Positions 17,901 to 26,568 are shown, numbered from the stretch's first letter. The stretch is DNA of 42,195 nucleotides from an uncultured Porphyromonadaceae bacterium (GCA_947177405.1 CAMWUJ010000021.1:1-42195), one strand, 5' to 3'. The notes: generated from the letters alone by a model not told the origin. Made by a program: numbers and translations.

Positions 17901-19256
17901 TCTATAATACTTCCCGGCAATCTCCCTTACACTGTCCATGGGAGCATCAATCGGGATATTACCCACCAGCGCAATCATCGCATTCACACATGTCTCCTCC
18001 CCGAACAGCTGCCTCTCTATCATTCGTGCTTCCCAGGAATAATAGACTTTTTGTTTCCGATCTTCCAGTTCCCGTTCCCTATCCCTGAGCACATCGCGGG
18101 CAGCCATATTGAGACGGTTATGAAGATAACCCAAACTGGTTTCTGAAATTCCGACTATCCGGGATTCCTCTGTCTTATCCACCACCGCCTCTGTAAGCCT
18201 GTCATTCTCTCCTGCCCTATCTTGGGGCAGAGTCTTTTTCCGGTCATCCCCGACACTTTTCTCTTCAGCCGGCAACGAAGCTGTGGATTGCTCTCCCTTA
18301 GTATCTATAATCAAATCACGGATATCTTTTATCGAATCCCCTGCAATGGTCTCGGCTGCCGGCACAGAAGGGGAAACAGTATCGATAGAATCCGATACTT
18401 CTGTCCTTCCCGCAACTTTCGGCATTTCATCCTCTTCACGCGGTAAACTATAAAATAAATAGAAGCCTCCGATGATAATTGCCACAGCTGCGATCACCGC
18501 CAATATAACATATGGATTCTTTCTTTTCTCTTTCTCTTCAGGGGGAATACCAAGCCGCATCCCGCGGCATATATCCCCTACTTTGCGAACCACATTCCTG
18601 TCGGCACAAAGTCCTGAAAGTTCTGAAAGAGTAAGGGAAAGAGCATACCAGTCATTGGCCACAGTATTGGTGAAACCTTCGGACTGATAAAGATCCGTTC
18701 CGGCTCTCCCCTTGAACATCGTCTGATCGATAGCATCCGCGCAACCGAAATCAATCAGCTTGCAACTACGTGAAAGATTGTCATAGATAATATTCGAAGG
18801 CTTTATATCGCGATGAATGATTCCCTCATTATGGATAGCTTTCACAGTTTGAATTAGGCTATGTGTGATCTTCATTAGGGTTTCACCGGATATCTCATTG
18901 CCGGAATCAATAAGGTGGCGCAGGTCCTCTCCGTGGCAATACTCCAATGCTATGAACTCCCCTATTTCAGGAAGAAAAGAAAAATCATAAGTGCGTATGG
19001 CTCCCGGGATATCAATCCGGAATCCGATCTGGTATTCTTTCCGCAAGGCAGCTTTAGCCACATCGTCATTGCGATACTCCGGCCTCAGGGATTTGGCTAC
19101 AAAAAGACGTCCGGACCGACGGATCATATTCAACTGTGCGAATCCCGTGTCGGAAAGATAAATTCTCTCTCCGAGGATATAGTTATCGGTAAATATCCCC
19201 GACCGGCCATCTCCGACACTCTCGATTTCAAAAAATTCCGAACTTTCTCCTTGCAT
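17868..19256 (-). CDS. Transmembrane Ser/Thr protein kinase
   Basis: The 462-residue protein is a Hanks-type kinase. It shows VAK55 (ATP lysine), HRDIKPSN (His148-Asn155, catalytic Asp150) and Asp169-Phe-Gly (metal). A single membrane helix lies at about 249-270, followed by an extracytoplasmic segment of about 190 residues rich in Ser, Glu and Asp with no recognised sensor fold. The glycine-rich loop is weak (ILGERIYLSDTGFAQL), but the key residues are present, so activity is plausible. Substrates are unknown. The gene converges on the small HTH-like gene, with 33 bases overlapping. The promoter and a palindrome lie just upstream. Confidence 0.88.
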   Translation of the reverse strand: MQGESSEFFEIESVGDGRSGIFTDNYILGERIYLSDTGFAQLNMIRRSGRLFVAKSLRPEYRNDDVAKAALRKEYQIGFRIDIPGAIRTYDFSFLPEIGEFIALEYCHGEDLRHLIDSGNEISGETLMKITHSLIQTVKAIHNEGIIHRDIKPSNIIYDNLSRSCKLIDFGCADAIDQTMFKGRAGTDLYQSEGFTNTVANDWYALSLTLSELSGLCADRNVVRKVGDICRGMRLGIPPEEKEKRKNPYVILAVIAAVAIIIGGFYLFYSLPREEDEMPKVAGRTEVSDSIDTVSPSVPAAETIAGDSIKDIRDLIIDTKGEQSTASLPAEEKSVGDDRKKTLPQDRAGENDRLTEAVVDKTEESRIVGISETSLGYLHNRLNMAARDVLRDRERELEDRKQKVYYSWEARMIERQLFGEETCVNAMIALVGNIPIDAPMDSVREIAGKYYRSVIRSRHNVF

Positions 19257-19269
19257 CTACAGAATCCTT

Positions 19270-19317
19270 TCACTTTCAAAGTGACAAATATAATAAAAAT
19301 CTCCCGAAAACTGCAAT
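19270..19317 (-). promoter_or_regulatory. Promoter and palindrome upstream of the kinase gene
   Basis: Minus-strand -33 ATTG (19314-19317) and -7 TATATTTG (19285-19292) are 21 bases apart. A palindrome TCACTTT-C-AAAGTGA (19270-19284) directly abuts the -7 box on the transcribed side, an operator-like position at the expected transcription start. The start codon is at 19256. Confidence 0.5.
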
Positions 19318-19428
19318 TCGTCAATTTTATTATTTCATGAAACAACTTTCGTAAGTACAGTTTATATCCGAAACCTTCCGATTAATAATTGGAAAGAAAT
19401 CCTATTACCAGATAATTAAAGGCCAAGA

Positions 19429-19861
19429 GTAAGTTCAACCCCGCCGGGGTAGAGGGACCGAGATGTGGTTAACCGTGGGTAGGCTCGTACCTCGCCAACC
19501 CACGGTTAACCAAAATATAACCACTCCGTGGTAAATCAATATCCTTCTTACTATATGCATGTTACACGGCAACCCTTCCAGGGTTGAGGTCATCTCCGGG
19601 GGTATCCGGGGGTAGGCTCGTGCCTCGCCAACCCCCGGTTAGGTTGGATGGCAACCCCGCCGGGGTAGTGGGTTAGATATGACATTCCTAATGACTTACA
19701 ACGGAGATATGGGATTTCCGGATAGCTTACTAATGGGATATGAGGGGCCGGATAGCTTACCACGGAGTGGTTATACTTTGGTTACCCGGGGGTTGGCGAG
19801 GCACGAGCCTACCCCCGGATACCTCTTCCTATGCCCTCTACCCCGGCGGGGTTGAACTTAC
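19429..19861. repeat. 433-bp foldback element with modular hairpins
   Basis: The ends are a perfect 28-bp inverted repeat (19429-19456 and 19834-19861). The inverted similarity runs on through whole arms of about 105 bases (19429-19534 and 19757-19861), including a perfect 19-bp stretch (19516-19534 with 19757-19775). Each arm has a hairpin module around TAGGCTCGT-[A/G]-CCTCGCCAA (first 19466-19512), and the 222-base centre holds a third copy (19606-19638). A second module, AACCCCGCCGGGGT, occurs in both arms and the centre (19650-19668). It fills most of the gene-free stretch 19257-19932 and has no ORF. No clear target-site duplication was seen. Confidence 0.85.
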
Positions 19862-19932
19862 CCTGTAACATAAATTCGAAGAGAATTATGGGTAGAACTA
19901 TAGATTTAAATTACAATATGCAATTATCTCAA

Positions 19933-20415
19933 CTACATGTAAAAATAGCATGAACCGTAATGACTTCCTCGTCTCATGCTGCCTAACATACCACCATCCT
20001 GTATATAAGCATCTATTTCAGTCTTTACTCCGTCAGCAGTTTTTCCATTAATGTAGATTCTATCAGATGATATATACCACTCTCCCTGCACTTTAGAATA
20101 CTTTCCGGTAGCTTTGGGGGCATAATATACTGATGTTATTCTCCCGGTAGAAGGGTTATAGTAGAACTTTAATGAGAACCCATACTCTGCTCCCTTGTAT
20201 TCGAAATCTCCTCTTACAATCATCTGAGCACTATTGCTACCGGAAGAGCTTCCTCTTGGAGATGAGGATGAAATGCTGCCATTAGCCATACCCGCTGCTG
20301 AACATACCATCAGAGCATCTGCAACGTTGGCAGGAACGAAATTCTGTGCTGTAGTCCCGATGCTTGCAAACATCAACAGGGACAAGAAGAATAATAATAA
20401 TTTTTTCATATTCAA
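19933..20415 (-). CDS. Small secreted protein, unknown function
   Basis: The 160-residue product has a signal peptide (KKLLLFFLSLLMFASIGTTA, cleavage near AQN). A Ser/Gly-rich linker (SISSSSPRGSSSGSNSA, about 47-63) is followed by a compact beta-rich domain with many Tyr and Gly (FEYKGAEYGFSLKFYYNP, YSKVQGEWYISSDRIYING). I recognise no family. It is predicted to be periplasmic or outer-membrane exposed. It has its own promoter and sits alone between the foldback element and the ATPase gene. Confidence 0.7.
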   Translation of the reverse strand: MNMKKLLLFFLSLLMFASIGTTAQNFVPANVADALMVCSAAGMANGSISSSSPRGSSSGSNSAQMIVRGDFEYKGAEYGFSLKFYYNPSTGRITSVYYAPKATGKYSKVQGEWYISSDRIYINGKTADGVKTEIDAYIQDGGMLGSMRRGSHYGSCYFYM

Positions 20416-20498
20416 TTCATAAAATGAAGGTTATTGTTCTATATATCTATAAAGTATCTGAACTTCGCCATACTGACTGATCGTTCTCTCTTATATCG

Positions 20499-20530
20499 CA
20501 AATTTAATGTTTTTTGGTTATATAGACAGA
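20499..20530 (-). promoter_or_regulatory. Promoter of the small secreted protein gene
   Basis: On the minus strand a -33-like TCTG (20527-20530) is 20 bases from the -7 box TAAATTTG (20499-20506). The start codon at 20415 gives a leader of about 75 bases. Confidence 0.55.
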
Positions 20531-20635
20531 ACACAACTATTGCAAGTTATTGCAAAAACAAGAAAACATTCAATAAATCGGCTATTGAATAGTGACTTAT
20601 AATTAGACTCGATCCAGCTTTGCTACAAATCATGC

Positions 20636-22195
20636 CTATAATTTCTCTATCCGGTAGGTCATGATTCGTTTTTCCTTTTTGCTTTCGAAATTCACTCCTA
20701 TCAAATAAACTGTTCGGGAGTCAACCGCATATCTTCCGGCATAATCTCGCGAATAGATCTGTTCCATTGCCTTTTCTACCGATTTATTAAATTTAAACTC
20801 CATCAGATATATAAATTCTCCGGTGACAATTTCCAAGTCACTACGTCCTTTATACCCATGATGTTCGGCTATGGATCGTGTTGATGATAAGGTAGCCAAT
20901 AGAAAAGTGACAGCTCTATATACAGATTCGCATTGATCTTCGCCGGGAAGATTTTTCAATAGTGTCTCAATACGCCTCATGAAATCGTCAGGTCTCCCTT
21001 CATATAGATCTTCTTTAAATTTTGTAAGGCTGAAGGGGCTGTCAGGATCGGCTGTAGGAGGGGCATAGGCAGGGAGAAGATCCTGATAAAAACCTATCTC
21101 GACTTCACGATTGGGAAAACGAAGCACATACATCTCCATCTCATCATTATATGAATCGATGGTGAGATAACCTGTCTGAAACATAATAGGAAGAGGATTA
21201 CGGTCGGCTATCCCTACCGACAACAATTCATTTTTTGTACATTTCTGCCCATTTATATCCGGAGGATATGTGCCACGTGCCTTGATACGGTTTACTAAAA
21301 AAGTTGGTGTACCCGTTGCAAACCAATAGGGGGCTATTTCCCGGTTGCTCAGCGCTTTCAAAACGCTGAATGGATTATAGAGTCGCGAACCGTCAGCAGT
21401 AAAGCGATAGCCGTCATAATAATCACGCAGAGTGGCAAGAGTGGTGTCAAAAGACTCTTTTCTCTTCTCGACGACCGACTCGATTCCCGGCCGGAAGGTT
21501 TTCAATAACTCTTCTTCTGTCCATCCGCATATATCTGCGAAATCTTCTGAGAGAGATATGTCATCAAGATTATTTAAATCACTGAATATACTCACCTTAC
21601 TGAACCGTGCCACTCCCGTTATAAACGCAAAACGAATAAACCGGTCCATTGATTTCAGATTTCCAAAAAATGCTTTAAGTATTCTCTGATTTTTTTCATA
21701 AAGATCTTTATCCTCTTCCACAGCCAACAAAGGCTTGTCGTATTCATCAACCAGAATCACCACACCTCGGCCTGATTTTTTGTAGGCCTCTTTGATAAGG
21801 AATTTGAATCTCTGGGAGAGGGTAACATCCTCCCGGCGCCGTCCGTAGGTCTCTTCAAAGTCACGAAGAAATCCGTCTATCATCAATTCCAAACCGTTTT
21901 CGATGCTGAAATCTTCAGCATTGAAATCGAAATGAAAAACGGCTGAAGAAGTCCAGTTCACATCCATGTCGTAGAGTGCCAGCCCTTTGAACAAATCACG
22001 CCTACCCTCAAAATAGGCTTCCAAGGTTGAGAGCAGCAGACTTTTCCCGAATCGGCGAGGACGGCTCAGAAACAAGTATTTCCTCCCATCCGTAAGTTTA
22101 GGAATAAAACCTGTTTTATCTACATACGCATAACCCTCCTCTACAATATTTGAGAATGTCTGAATGCCGACAGGATATTTAAGTTTAGACTTCAT
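20636..22195 (-). CDS. AAA-ATPase-like / PD-(D/E)XK nuclease family protein
   Basis: The 519-residue protein belongs to a large Bacteroidales family: an N-terminal AAA-ATPase-like domain with SRPRRFGKSLLLSTLEA (P-loop-like, about 44-60) and Walker B VVILVDEYDKPL (145-156), and a C-terminal PD-(D/E)XK domain with Asp453...Glu466-Phe-Lys468. The nuclease residues appear intact. Its function is not established; many paralogues exist per genome, and roles in defence or mobile DNA have been suggested. A MITE-like element ends 12 bases upstream of its -7 box. Confidence 0.85.
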   Translation of the reverse strand: MKSKLKYPVGIQTFSNIVEEGYAYVDKTGFIPKLTDGRKYLFLSRPRRFGKSLLLSTLEAYFEGRRDLFKGLALYDMDVNWTSSAVFHFDFNAEDFSIENGLELMIDGFLRDFEETYGRRREDVTLSQRFKFLIKEAYKKSGRGVVILVDEYDKPLLAVEEDKDLYEKNQRILKAFFGNLKSMDRFIRFAFITGVARFSKVSIFSDLNNLDDISLSEDFADICGWTEEELLKTFRPGIESVVEKRKESFDTTLATLRDYYDGYRFTADGSRLYNPFSVLKALSNREIAPYWFATGTPTFLVNRIKARGTYPPDINGQKCTKNELLSVGIADRNPLPIMFQTGYLTIDSYNDEMEMYVLRFPNREVEIGFYQDLLPAYAPPTADPDSPFSLTKFKEDLYEGRPDDFMRRIETLLKNLPGEDQCESVYRAVTFLLATLSSTRSIAEHHGYKGRSDLEIVTGEFIYLMEFKFNKSVEKAMEQIYSRDYAGRYAVDSRTVYLIGVNFESKKEKRIMTYRIEKL

Positions 22196-22219
22196 AACAT
22201 AAAATTACCAACTCAATTG

Positions 22220-22227
22220 CAAAGATA
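22220..22227 (-). promoter_or_regulatory. -7 box of the ATPase-like gene
   Basis: TATCTTTG on the minus strand fits TAnnTTTG and lies 25 bases before the start at 22195. The expected -33 position falls inside the terminal repeat of the adjacent MITE-like element, and no TTTG is found there. Confidence 0.5.
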
Positions 22228-22239
22228 ATCTTTTTTTAT

Positions 22240-22434
22240 AGAAGTTGTTTAAACTTATTTTTTATTAACAATTGCGAGAGATTTTTGAGCTGATTTTGAC
22301 TCTCGAAGAGGCAGCAACCTCTCGGTTGGTGCCGATGAGAGAGGCGAAAGCAGCCAAAAAGATCCGCAAGGGTTAATAAAAGAAGGTAAAAATAATTTCA
22401 TATTAACATTCGTAAATAAGTTTAAACAACTTCT
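22240..22434. mobile_element. 195-bp MITE-like element
   Basis: A perfect 21-bp terminal inverted repeat (22240-22260 and 22414-22434, core AGAAGTTGTTTAAACTTATT) bounds 195 bases with no transposase. A subterminal imperfect inverted pair is also seen: TTTTATTAACAATTGCG near 22259 against the complement of CGCAAGGGTTAATAAAA near 22366. No target duplication is obvious. It occupies the centre of the 427-base gap 22196-22622. The rest of that gap (22435-22622) shows nothing beyond a weak promoter-like ATAATTTG at about 22560. Confidence 0.75.
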
Positions 22435-22622
22435 CATGTAACTTATTTATCAACAAACGGAATATATCCATTGTTCTATTCCATTATACAGTGTTTAACA
22501 CCGCGATAAAAAGAGCGTTATTTTAGTTGTCGTCCTTAGGAACAGCAACCGGTTAAAATATAATTTGCTTCTTATTTCTATTTTTTCTATTTTTGAAATA
22601 GAATTTACTTGCAAAGCCGCGT

Positions 22623-23471
22623 ATGACACTCAAAGAGACTATAGCCGCTATGCGTCGCCGCCTTGTTCCCATATATGGAGAGGGAGAGGCCAAGGCAATG
22701 ATACGTCTGATATTCCACTCTCTGAAAGACTGGAACGTTACCGACATGATTATTCATGAAGGCGATGAAGTTTCTGAATATATCCGGGAAAAGATCCTAC
22801 AGATCCTGAGTAGACTTGAGAAGGAAGAACCAATACAATATATTTTGGGAGAGGCCTATTTTTACGGGATGAATCTAAAGGTGGATCGATCCACACTCAT
22901 TCCACGGCCCGAGACCGAGGAACTTGTGGATATGATCGTCAAGAGGAATCGCTGTCGTAATGATCTCAATGTGCTCGACATCGGCACCGGTTCCGGAGCA
23001 ATTGCCATCGCTTTGTCGCGTTATCTCCCATTCTCGAAGGTAACGGCTATGGACATCTCAAAAGAAGCACTGGCTGTGGCCCGGGAAAATGCCATTCGAT
23101 TGAAAGCAAAAATAAATTTCATTAATGAAGACATTTTTTCATGGATGCCGGGTAAAAATTCCTTCGATATAATAGTGAGCAATCCTCCATATATTGATGA
23201 TTCCGAGAAATTGCTGATGGAGAGAAATGTGTTGGACTATGAACCACACTCTGCTTTGTTCGTTCCCGATGACAACCCTCTGATTTTCTATTCAAGGATA
23301 ATAGAGATTTCCTTGTCAGCCCTTTCCGACCGGGGGGAGATATATTTTGAAATAAATCCAAGGCATTGCGATGAACTGGTGTCTCTCTTACACCACGAAG
23401 GCTTTCGCGATATTGAATGTCATAAAGATATGTATGGAAAAAATCGCTTTATCTCCGCTTTAAAAGGATAA
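22623..23471 (+). CDS. prmC: Peptide chain release factor N5-glutamine methyltransferase
   Basis: PrmC (HemK) methylates the GGQ glutamine of release factors with SAM. The 282-residue product has the N-terminal helical domain, RPETEELV (95-102), SAM-binding motif VLDIGTGSGAIAI (117-129) and catalytic SNPPYID (186-192) that binds the glutamine side chain. The length is normal for the family. It heads a close plus-strand run with recX (30-base gap) and a comF-like gene. Confidence 0.95.
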   Translation: MTLKETIAAMRRRLVPIYGEGEAKAMIRLIFHSLKDWNVTDMIIHEGDEVSEYIREKILQILSRLEKEEPIQYILGEAYFYGMNLKVDRSTLIPRPETEELVDMIVKRNRCRNDLNVLDIGTGSGAIAIALSRYLPFSKVTAMDISKEALAVARENAIRLKAKINFINEDIFSWMPGKNSFDIIVSNPPYIDDSEKLLMERNVLDYEPHSALFVPDDNPLIFYSRIIEISLSALSDRGEIYFEINPRHCDELVSLLHHEGFRDIECHKDMYGKNRFISALKG

Positions 23472-23501
23472 TACTTTATCAGCGTCAACGTTAGTGTTAG
23501 T

Positions 23502-23978
23502 ATGATTAGAAAGAAACCAGTCACAAAAGAGGCAGCCTGCCTGCGAATGGCCGACCTATGCGCCCGGGCCGAACATTCCTCTCACGAAATACGTGAGAAG
23601 CTACGTCGCCTTGGCCTTTTCACCCACGACATCGACTCCATTATAGAATATCTGGAGCAAAACCGATATATCGACAATAGCCGCTTTGCCAAAGCCTTTG
23701 CCAGAGATAAAGTGAGGTTTTCGGGCTGGGGTAAGAATAAAATCCGCGCTGCTCTCGCTATGAAACGTATATCATCATCTGAAATAAGAGAGGCTATCGA
23801 GGCTATTGAAGAGGAGGATTATAACAACGCCATCAATCGGGCCGCTGCTGCAAAAGCCCAAGGTCTCGATTTGAATGATTATGCACAAAAGGCAAAACTA
23901 TTCAGACATCTCGCTTCCCGGGGCTTCGAGTCTTCCGTTATTTCAAAAGCGATCAACCGACTTATTTCCAACCTCTGA
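23502..23978 (+). CDS. recX: Regulatory protein RecX
   Basis: RecX proteins bind RecA filaments and limit recombination. The 158-residue, basic, mostly helical product shows the repeated three-helix pattern (SSHEIREKLRRLGL, YIDNSRFAKAFARDKVRFSGWGKNKIRAALAMKRI) typical of RecX. recA is not in the window. It lies between prmC and the comF-like gene, with an 11-base gap to the latter. Confidence 0.88.
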   Translation: MIRKKPVTKEAACLRMADLCARAEHSSHEIREKLRRLGLFTHDIDSIIEYLEQNRYIDNSRFAKAFARDKVRFSGWGKNKIRAALAMKRISSSEIREAIEAIEEEDYNNAINRAAAAKAQGLDLNDYAQKAKLFRHLASRGFESSVISKAINRLISNL

Positions 23979-23989
23979 GTCTCCATCCA

Positions 23990-24679
23990 TTGTCTTTGCT
24001 TGACTACATATTGCCATGCCGTTGCCACATATGCGGATCGGTTTTACCCTCCACGACAGGGAGAAAGAGGGAGTATCTTTGCAATCCATGTAAAAGCGCA
24101 TTGCCTCGCACCCTCTATCATCTTCAACAGAAAATGAATCCTATGGAAAACCGTTTTGCCGGTCTTTTCCCGTTTGAACGGGCCGCCGCACTCTTTTTCT
24201 ATCGATCCGGTTCTGAAATATCAGAGCTCATGCAAGATCTCAAATACAGACATTACAAAGGACTGGCAAGATATATGGGAAGAATAATGGGGGAAGAACT
24301 ACTGCTATCCGATTTCCTGCGCGACATCAACGTCATTGTTCCCGTGCCCATGCACTTTATCAAAAAATCTAAAAGAGGCTATAACCAGACTGAAGAGCTG
24401 GCATTGGGAATGTCGGAAGAAACAGGTATTCCCATCAAGCTCGCACTCAAGGCCATCCGACCGCACAAGTCACAGACCACACTCAATCTCGGACAGCGAA
24501 GAGAAAATCTAAAGAATGTGTTTTCTATCCGTCCCAAACATCATCTTGACGGTAAACACATTCTCCTCCTCGATGATGTCTGCACCACAGGCACCACTCT
24601 GACAGAAGCTGCCGAGACTATTCTAAAATCTAATTCCCATACAAAGATTTCTTTGCTAACTTTGGGAGTAACGTTTTAG
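23990..24679 (+). CDS. ComF family phosphoribosyltransferase-like protein
   Basis: The 229-residue product begins with a zinc-finger-like Cys set (CRCHICG ... CNPC) followed by a type I phosphoribosyltransferase domain with the PRPP loop ILLLDDVCTTGTTL, the ComF arrangement. ComF is needed for DNA uptake in competent bacteria; in other species its role is less clear. No ATG fits: the only plausible start is TTG at 23990 (another TTG at 23996), so initiation may be weak and coupled to recX. Confidence 0.88.
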   Translation: MSLLDYILPCRCHICGSVLPSTTGRKREYLCNPCKSALPRTLYHLQQKMNPMENRFAGLFPFERAAALFFYRSGSEISELMQDLKYRHYKGLARYMGRIMGEELLLSDFLRDINVIVPVPMHFIKKSKRGYNQTEELALGMSEETGIPIKLALKAIRPHKSQTTLNLGQRRENLKNVFSIRPKHHLDGKHILLLDDVCTTGTTLTEAAETILKSNSHTKISLLTLGVTF

Positions 24680-24766
24680 ACTCCATCCATTATTTTCTAT
24701 AAGATTATGAAGGGAGGGATATTTTTTGTCTCTTTTACAATCTTTTTTAATTTTTGCACATAAGAA

Positions 24767-24798
24767 TTTGGATTTTTACAACTGCATTAGTAATTTTG
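24767..24798 (+). promoter_or_regulatory. Promoter of pyrE
   Basis: TTTG at 24767-24770, a 20-base spacer and TAATTTTG at 24791-24798 match the Bacteroidetes consensus exactly. A leader of about 100 bases precedes the start at 24911; no riboswitch or attenuator fold was recognised in it. Confidence 0.8.
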
Positions 24799-24910
24799 TT
24801 GTTTGTTATAAAAAGGAAAGAGAGGAAACACTTCATACTGTATCAATGCCCAAGCCGGTAATACAACATTCAAAGTTTCCAAATATCTCTCCCATTAAAA
24901 ATTAGGCAAC

Positions 24911-25564
24911 ATGAAAAAACCTGAACGTCTTTTAGCCGAGAAATTCTTGCAAGTGAGTGCTATCAAATTGCAACCGGATATCCCCTTCGTATGGGGTTCG
25001 GGCTGGAACTCACCTTTATATAACGACCACCGCCGCATCCTCTCCTATCCCGACCTGAGGAATCAGGTGAAGGTCATCATTGCAAAGACAATAATAGAAA
25101 AATTTCCTGATGCACAAGCCATAGCCAGTGTATCCACCGGAGCTATACCCCTGGGCACACTCGCTGCTGATGCCCTCGGACTCCCTTTCTGTTATGTCAG
25201 AGACACCCCTAAAGACCATGGCCTTGAAAACCAGATTGAAGGTAATCTAAAGCCGGGCTGGAAAGTGGTGCTAATTGAAGATCTCATCACCACAGGTGCC
25301 AACTCCGTAAGAGCAAAAGAGGCTGTGGAGAATGCCGGATGCGAGGCGATGGGACTCATCTCCATATTCAGTTATGAATTCCCCATGTCGGTAAAACGCC
25401 TTAAAGATGCCGATATTCGGGTGCTTTCGCTCATAAATTATTCCGATATGCTCGACGCCGCATTGGAAATGGAATATATCCGAGCTTCCGATATCGACCT
25501 GATAGAAGAATGGAGACAAGATCCCTCCAACTGGATACCGGAACCATTGAGTAATAAATTTTAA
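24911..25564 (+). CDS. pyrE: Orotate phosphoribosyltransferase
   Basis: PyrE makes OMP from orotate and PRPP in pyrimidine synthesis. The 217-residue protein has the PRPP loop VVLIEDLITTGANS and the orotate/flexible-loop region YVRDTPKDHGLENQIEG, and its length is normal. It heads a likely operon with the next three genes (gaps of 11-30 bases), whose products are not obviously pyrimidine-related. Confidence 0.95.
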   Translation: MKKPERLLAEKFLQVSAIKLQPDIPFVWGSGWNSPLYNDHRRILSYPDLRNQVKVIIAKTIIEKFPDAQAIASVSTGAIPLGTLAADALGLPFCYVRDTPKDHGLENQIEGNLKPGWKVVLIEDLITTGANSVRAKEAVENAGCEAMGLISIFSYEFPMSVKRLKDADIRVLSLINYSDMLDAALEMEYIRASDIDLIEEWRQDPSNWIPEPLSNKF

Positions 25565-25575
25565 ATCAAACCATA

Positions 25576-26013
25576 ATGGCTGAATACAAAAGTGAAGAAA
25601 CCCCTATAAAGGCTTCGGCAGAAGCTGTGTTCAGAAAGCTCTCCAATCTTGAGGGGCTGAAGGAATTATTGGAAAAAGTTCCGGACAATCAGATCCCTGA
25701 CGATCAGCGCGACCTTTTCAAACAGGTGCGCATCACTTCGGATACTATCTCATTCCCGGCCGGACCGGTGGGAGACCTCACCTTGCGACTTTCCGAAACC
25801 GTCGAACCCACATATATACGTCTCGATGGTGTTGGATCGCCGGTGCCTATGGCTCTAATGCTCCACATCCACCCTGCCACTGAAGTCTCTTGCTCGGTGC
25901 AGGTGGTGATCGACCTCCAGATTCCCGCCATGCTGAAACCTATGGTGAGCGGACCCTTGAATAAGATGGTAGGCCAGTTTGCTTTCATGCTCCGAAATAT
26001 TCCCTTTGATTAA
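25576..26013 (+). CDS. SRPBCC/START-like protein
   Basis: The 145-residue product starts YKSEETPIKASAEAVFRKLS and shows FPAGPVGDLTLRLSETVEPT and PAMLKPMVSGPLNKMVGQFA with a long final helix, the layout of small SRPBCC (Bet v1-like) hydrophobic-ligand proteins. There is no signal peptide. The ligand and role are unknown. It follows pyrE by 11 bases in Bacteroidales fashion. Confidence 0.65.
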   Translation: MAEYKSEETPIKASAEAVFRKLSNLEGLKELLEKVPDNQIPDDQRDLFKQVRITSDTISFPAGPVGDLTLRLSETVEPTYIRLDGVGSPVPMALMLHIHPATEVSCSVQVVIDLQIPAMLKPMVSGPLNKMVGQFAFMLRNIPFD

Positions 26014-26025
26014 ATCGCATCAGCC

Positions 26026-26538
26026 ATGAAGATAGAATCACTTACATCGATATGCGTCTTTTGCATAGGAGTTCTATGCAGTCTCACAGGATGCAATTCC
26101 ACCGATGATGAGCGGATTCCCAACATGGCCGTAAGCATAAACTTATCAGATGCCGGACTCTGGAACCACTATGGAGTTTCAGGGTTCGGCATTCCGCAAT
26201 ATTTCATCAAAGCCCTGCGGCAACCGGCAGGCTTCGCTTATCTCGACCGCACCATGACCGGTTTTGGTGGTGTGCTCCTTATTGGTGGCTTTGATTATCG
26301 GATTAACGATGTGGCTCCTCTTGCCTACGACCTCGCCTGTCCCGTAGAGAGAAAACAGGATGTGAGGGTTAAGGTGGATCCCGATTCATTTGAAGCGATT
26401 TGTCCGGTTTGCGGTTCTAAATATGATGTCACCATGGGTGCCGGGGCACCTATCTCCGGACCTGCTGCCTCATTGCACTATGGACTCCGTGCTTACAGGT
26501 GTATCCCTAATGGCACAGGCTATATAATCACAAATTAA
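26026..26538 (+). CDS. Lipoprotein with degenerate Rieske-like domain
   Basis: The 170-residue product has a lipobox SLTGC (Cys23). Its C-terminal half follows the Rieske ferredoxin layout: YDLACPVE (Cys105, with Glu107 where a His ligand belongs), then CPVCGSKYD (Cys126 and Cys129, where the family has CxxH) and GAPISGPA. Two histidine ligands of a [2Fe-2S] Rieske centre are thus replaced, so a normal cluster is unlikely; zinc or a purely structural role is possible. It is an inner-face or periplasmic lipoprotein of unknown function. Confidence 0.65.
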   Translation: MKIESLTSICVFCIGVLCSLTGCNSTDDERIPNMAVSINLSDAGLWNHYGVSGFGIPQYFIKALRQPAGFAYLDRTMTGFGGVLLIGGFDYRINDVAPLAYDLACPVERKQDVRVKVDPDSFEAICPVCGSKYDVTMGAGAPISGPAASLHYGLRAYRCIPNGTGYIITN

Positions 26539-26568
26539 TCCACACATTCTCTAAATCCTCCTGATGAT

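Noticed and set aside
24799..24910. Riboswitch or attenuator in the pyrE leader
   Set aside because: No conserved aptamer elements or convincing alternate hairpins were seen in the roughly 100-base leader.
26026..26538. Functional Rieske [2Fe-2S] protein
   Set aside because: Both histidine ligands are replaced, so I call only a degenerate Rieske-like fold.
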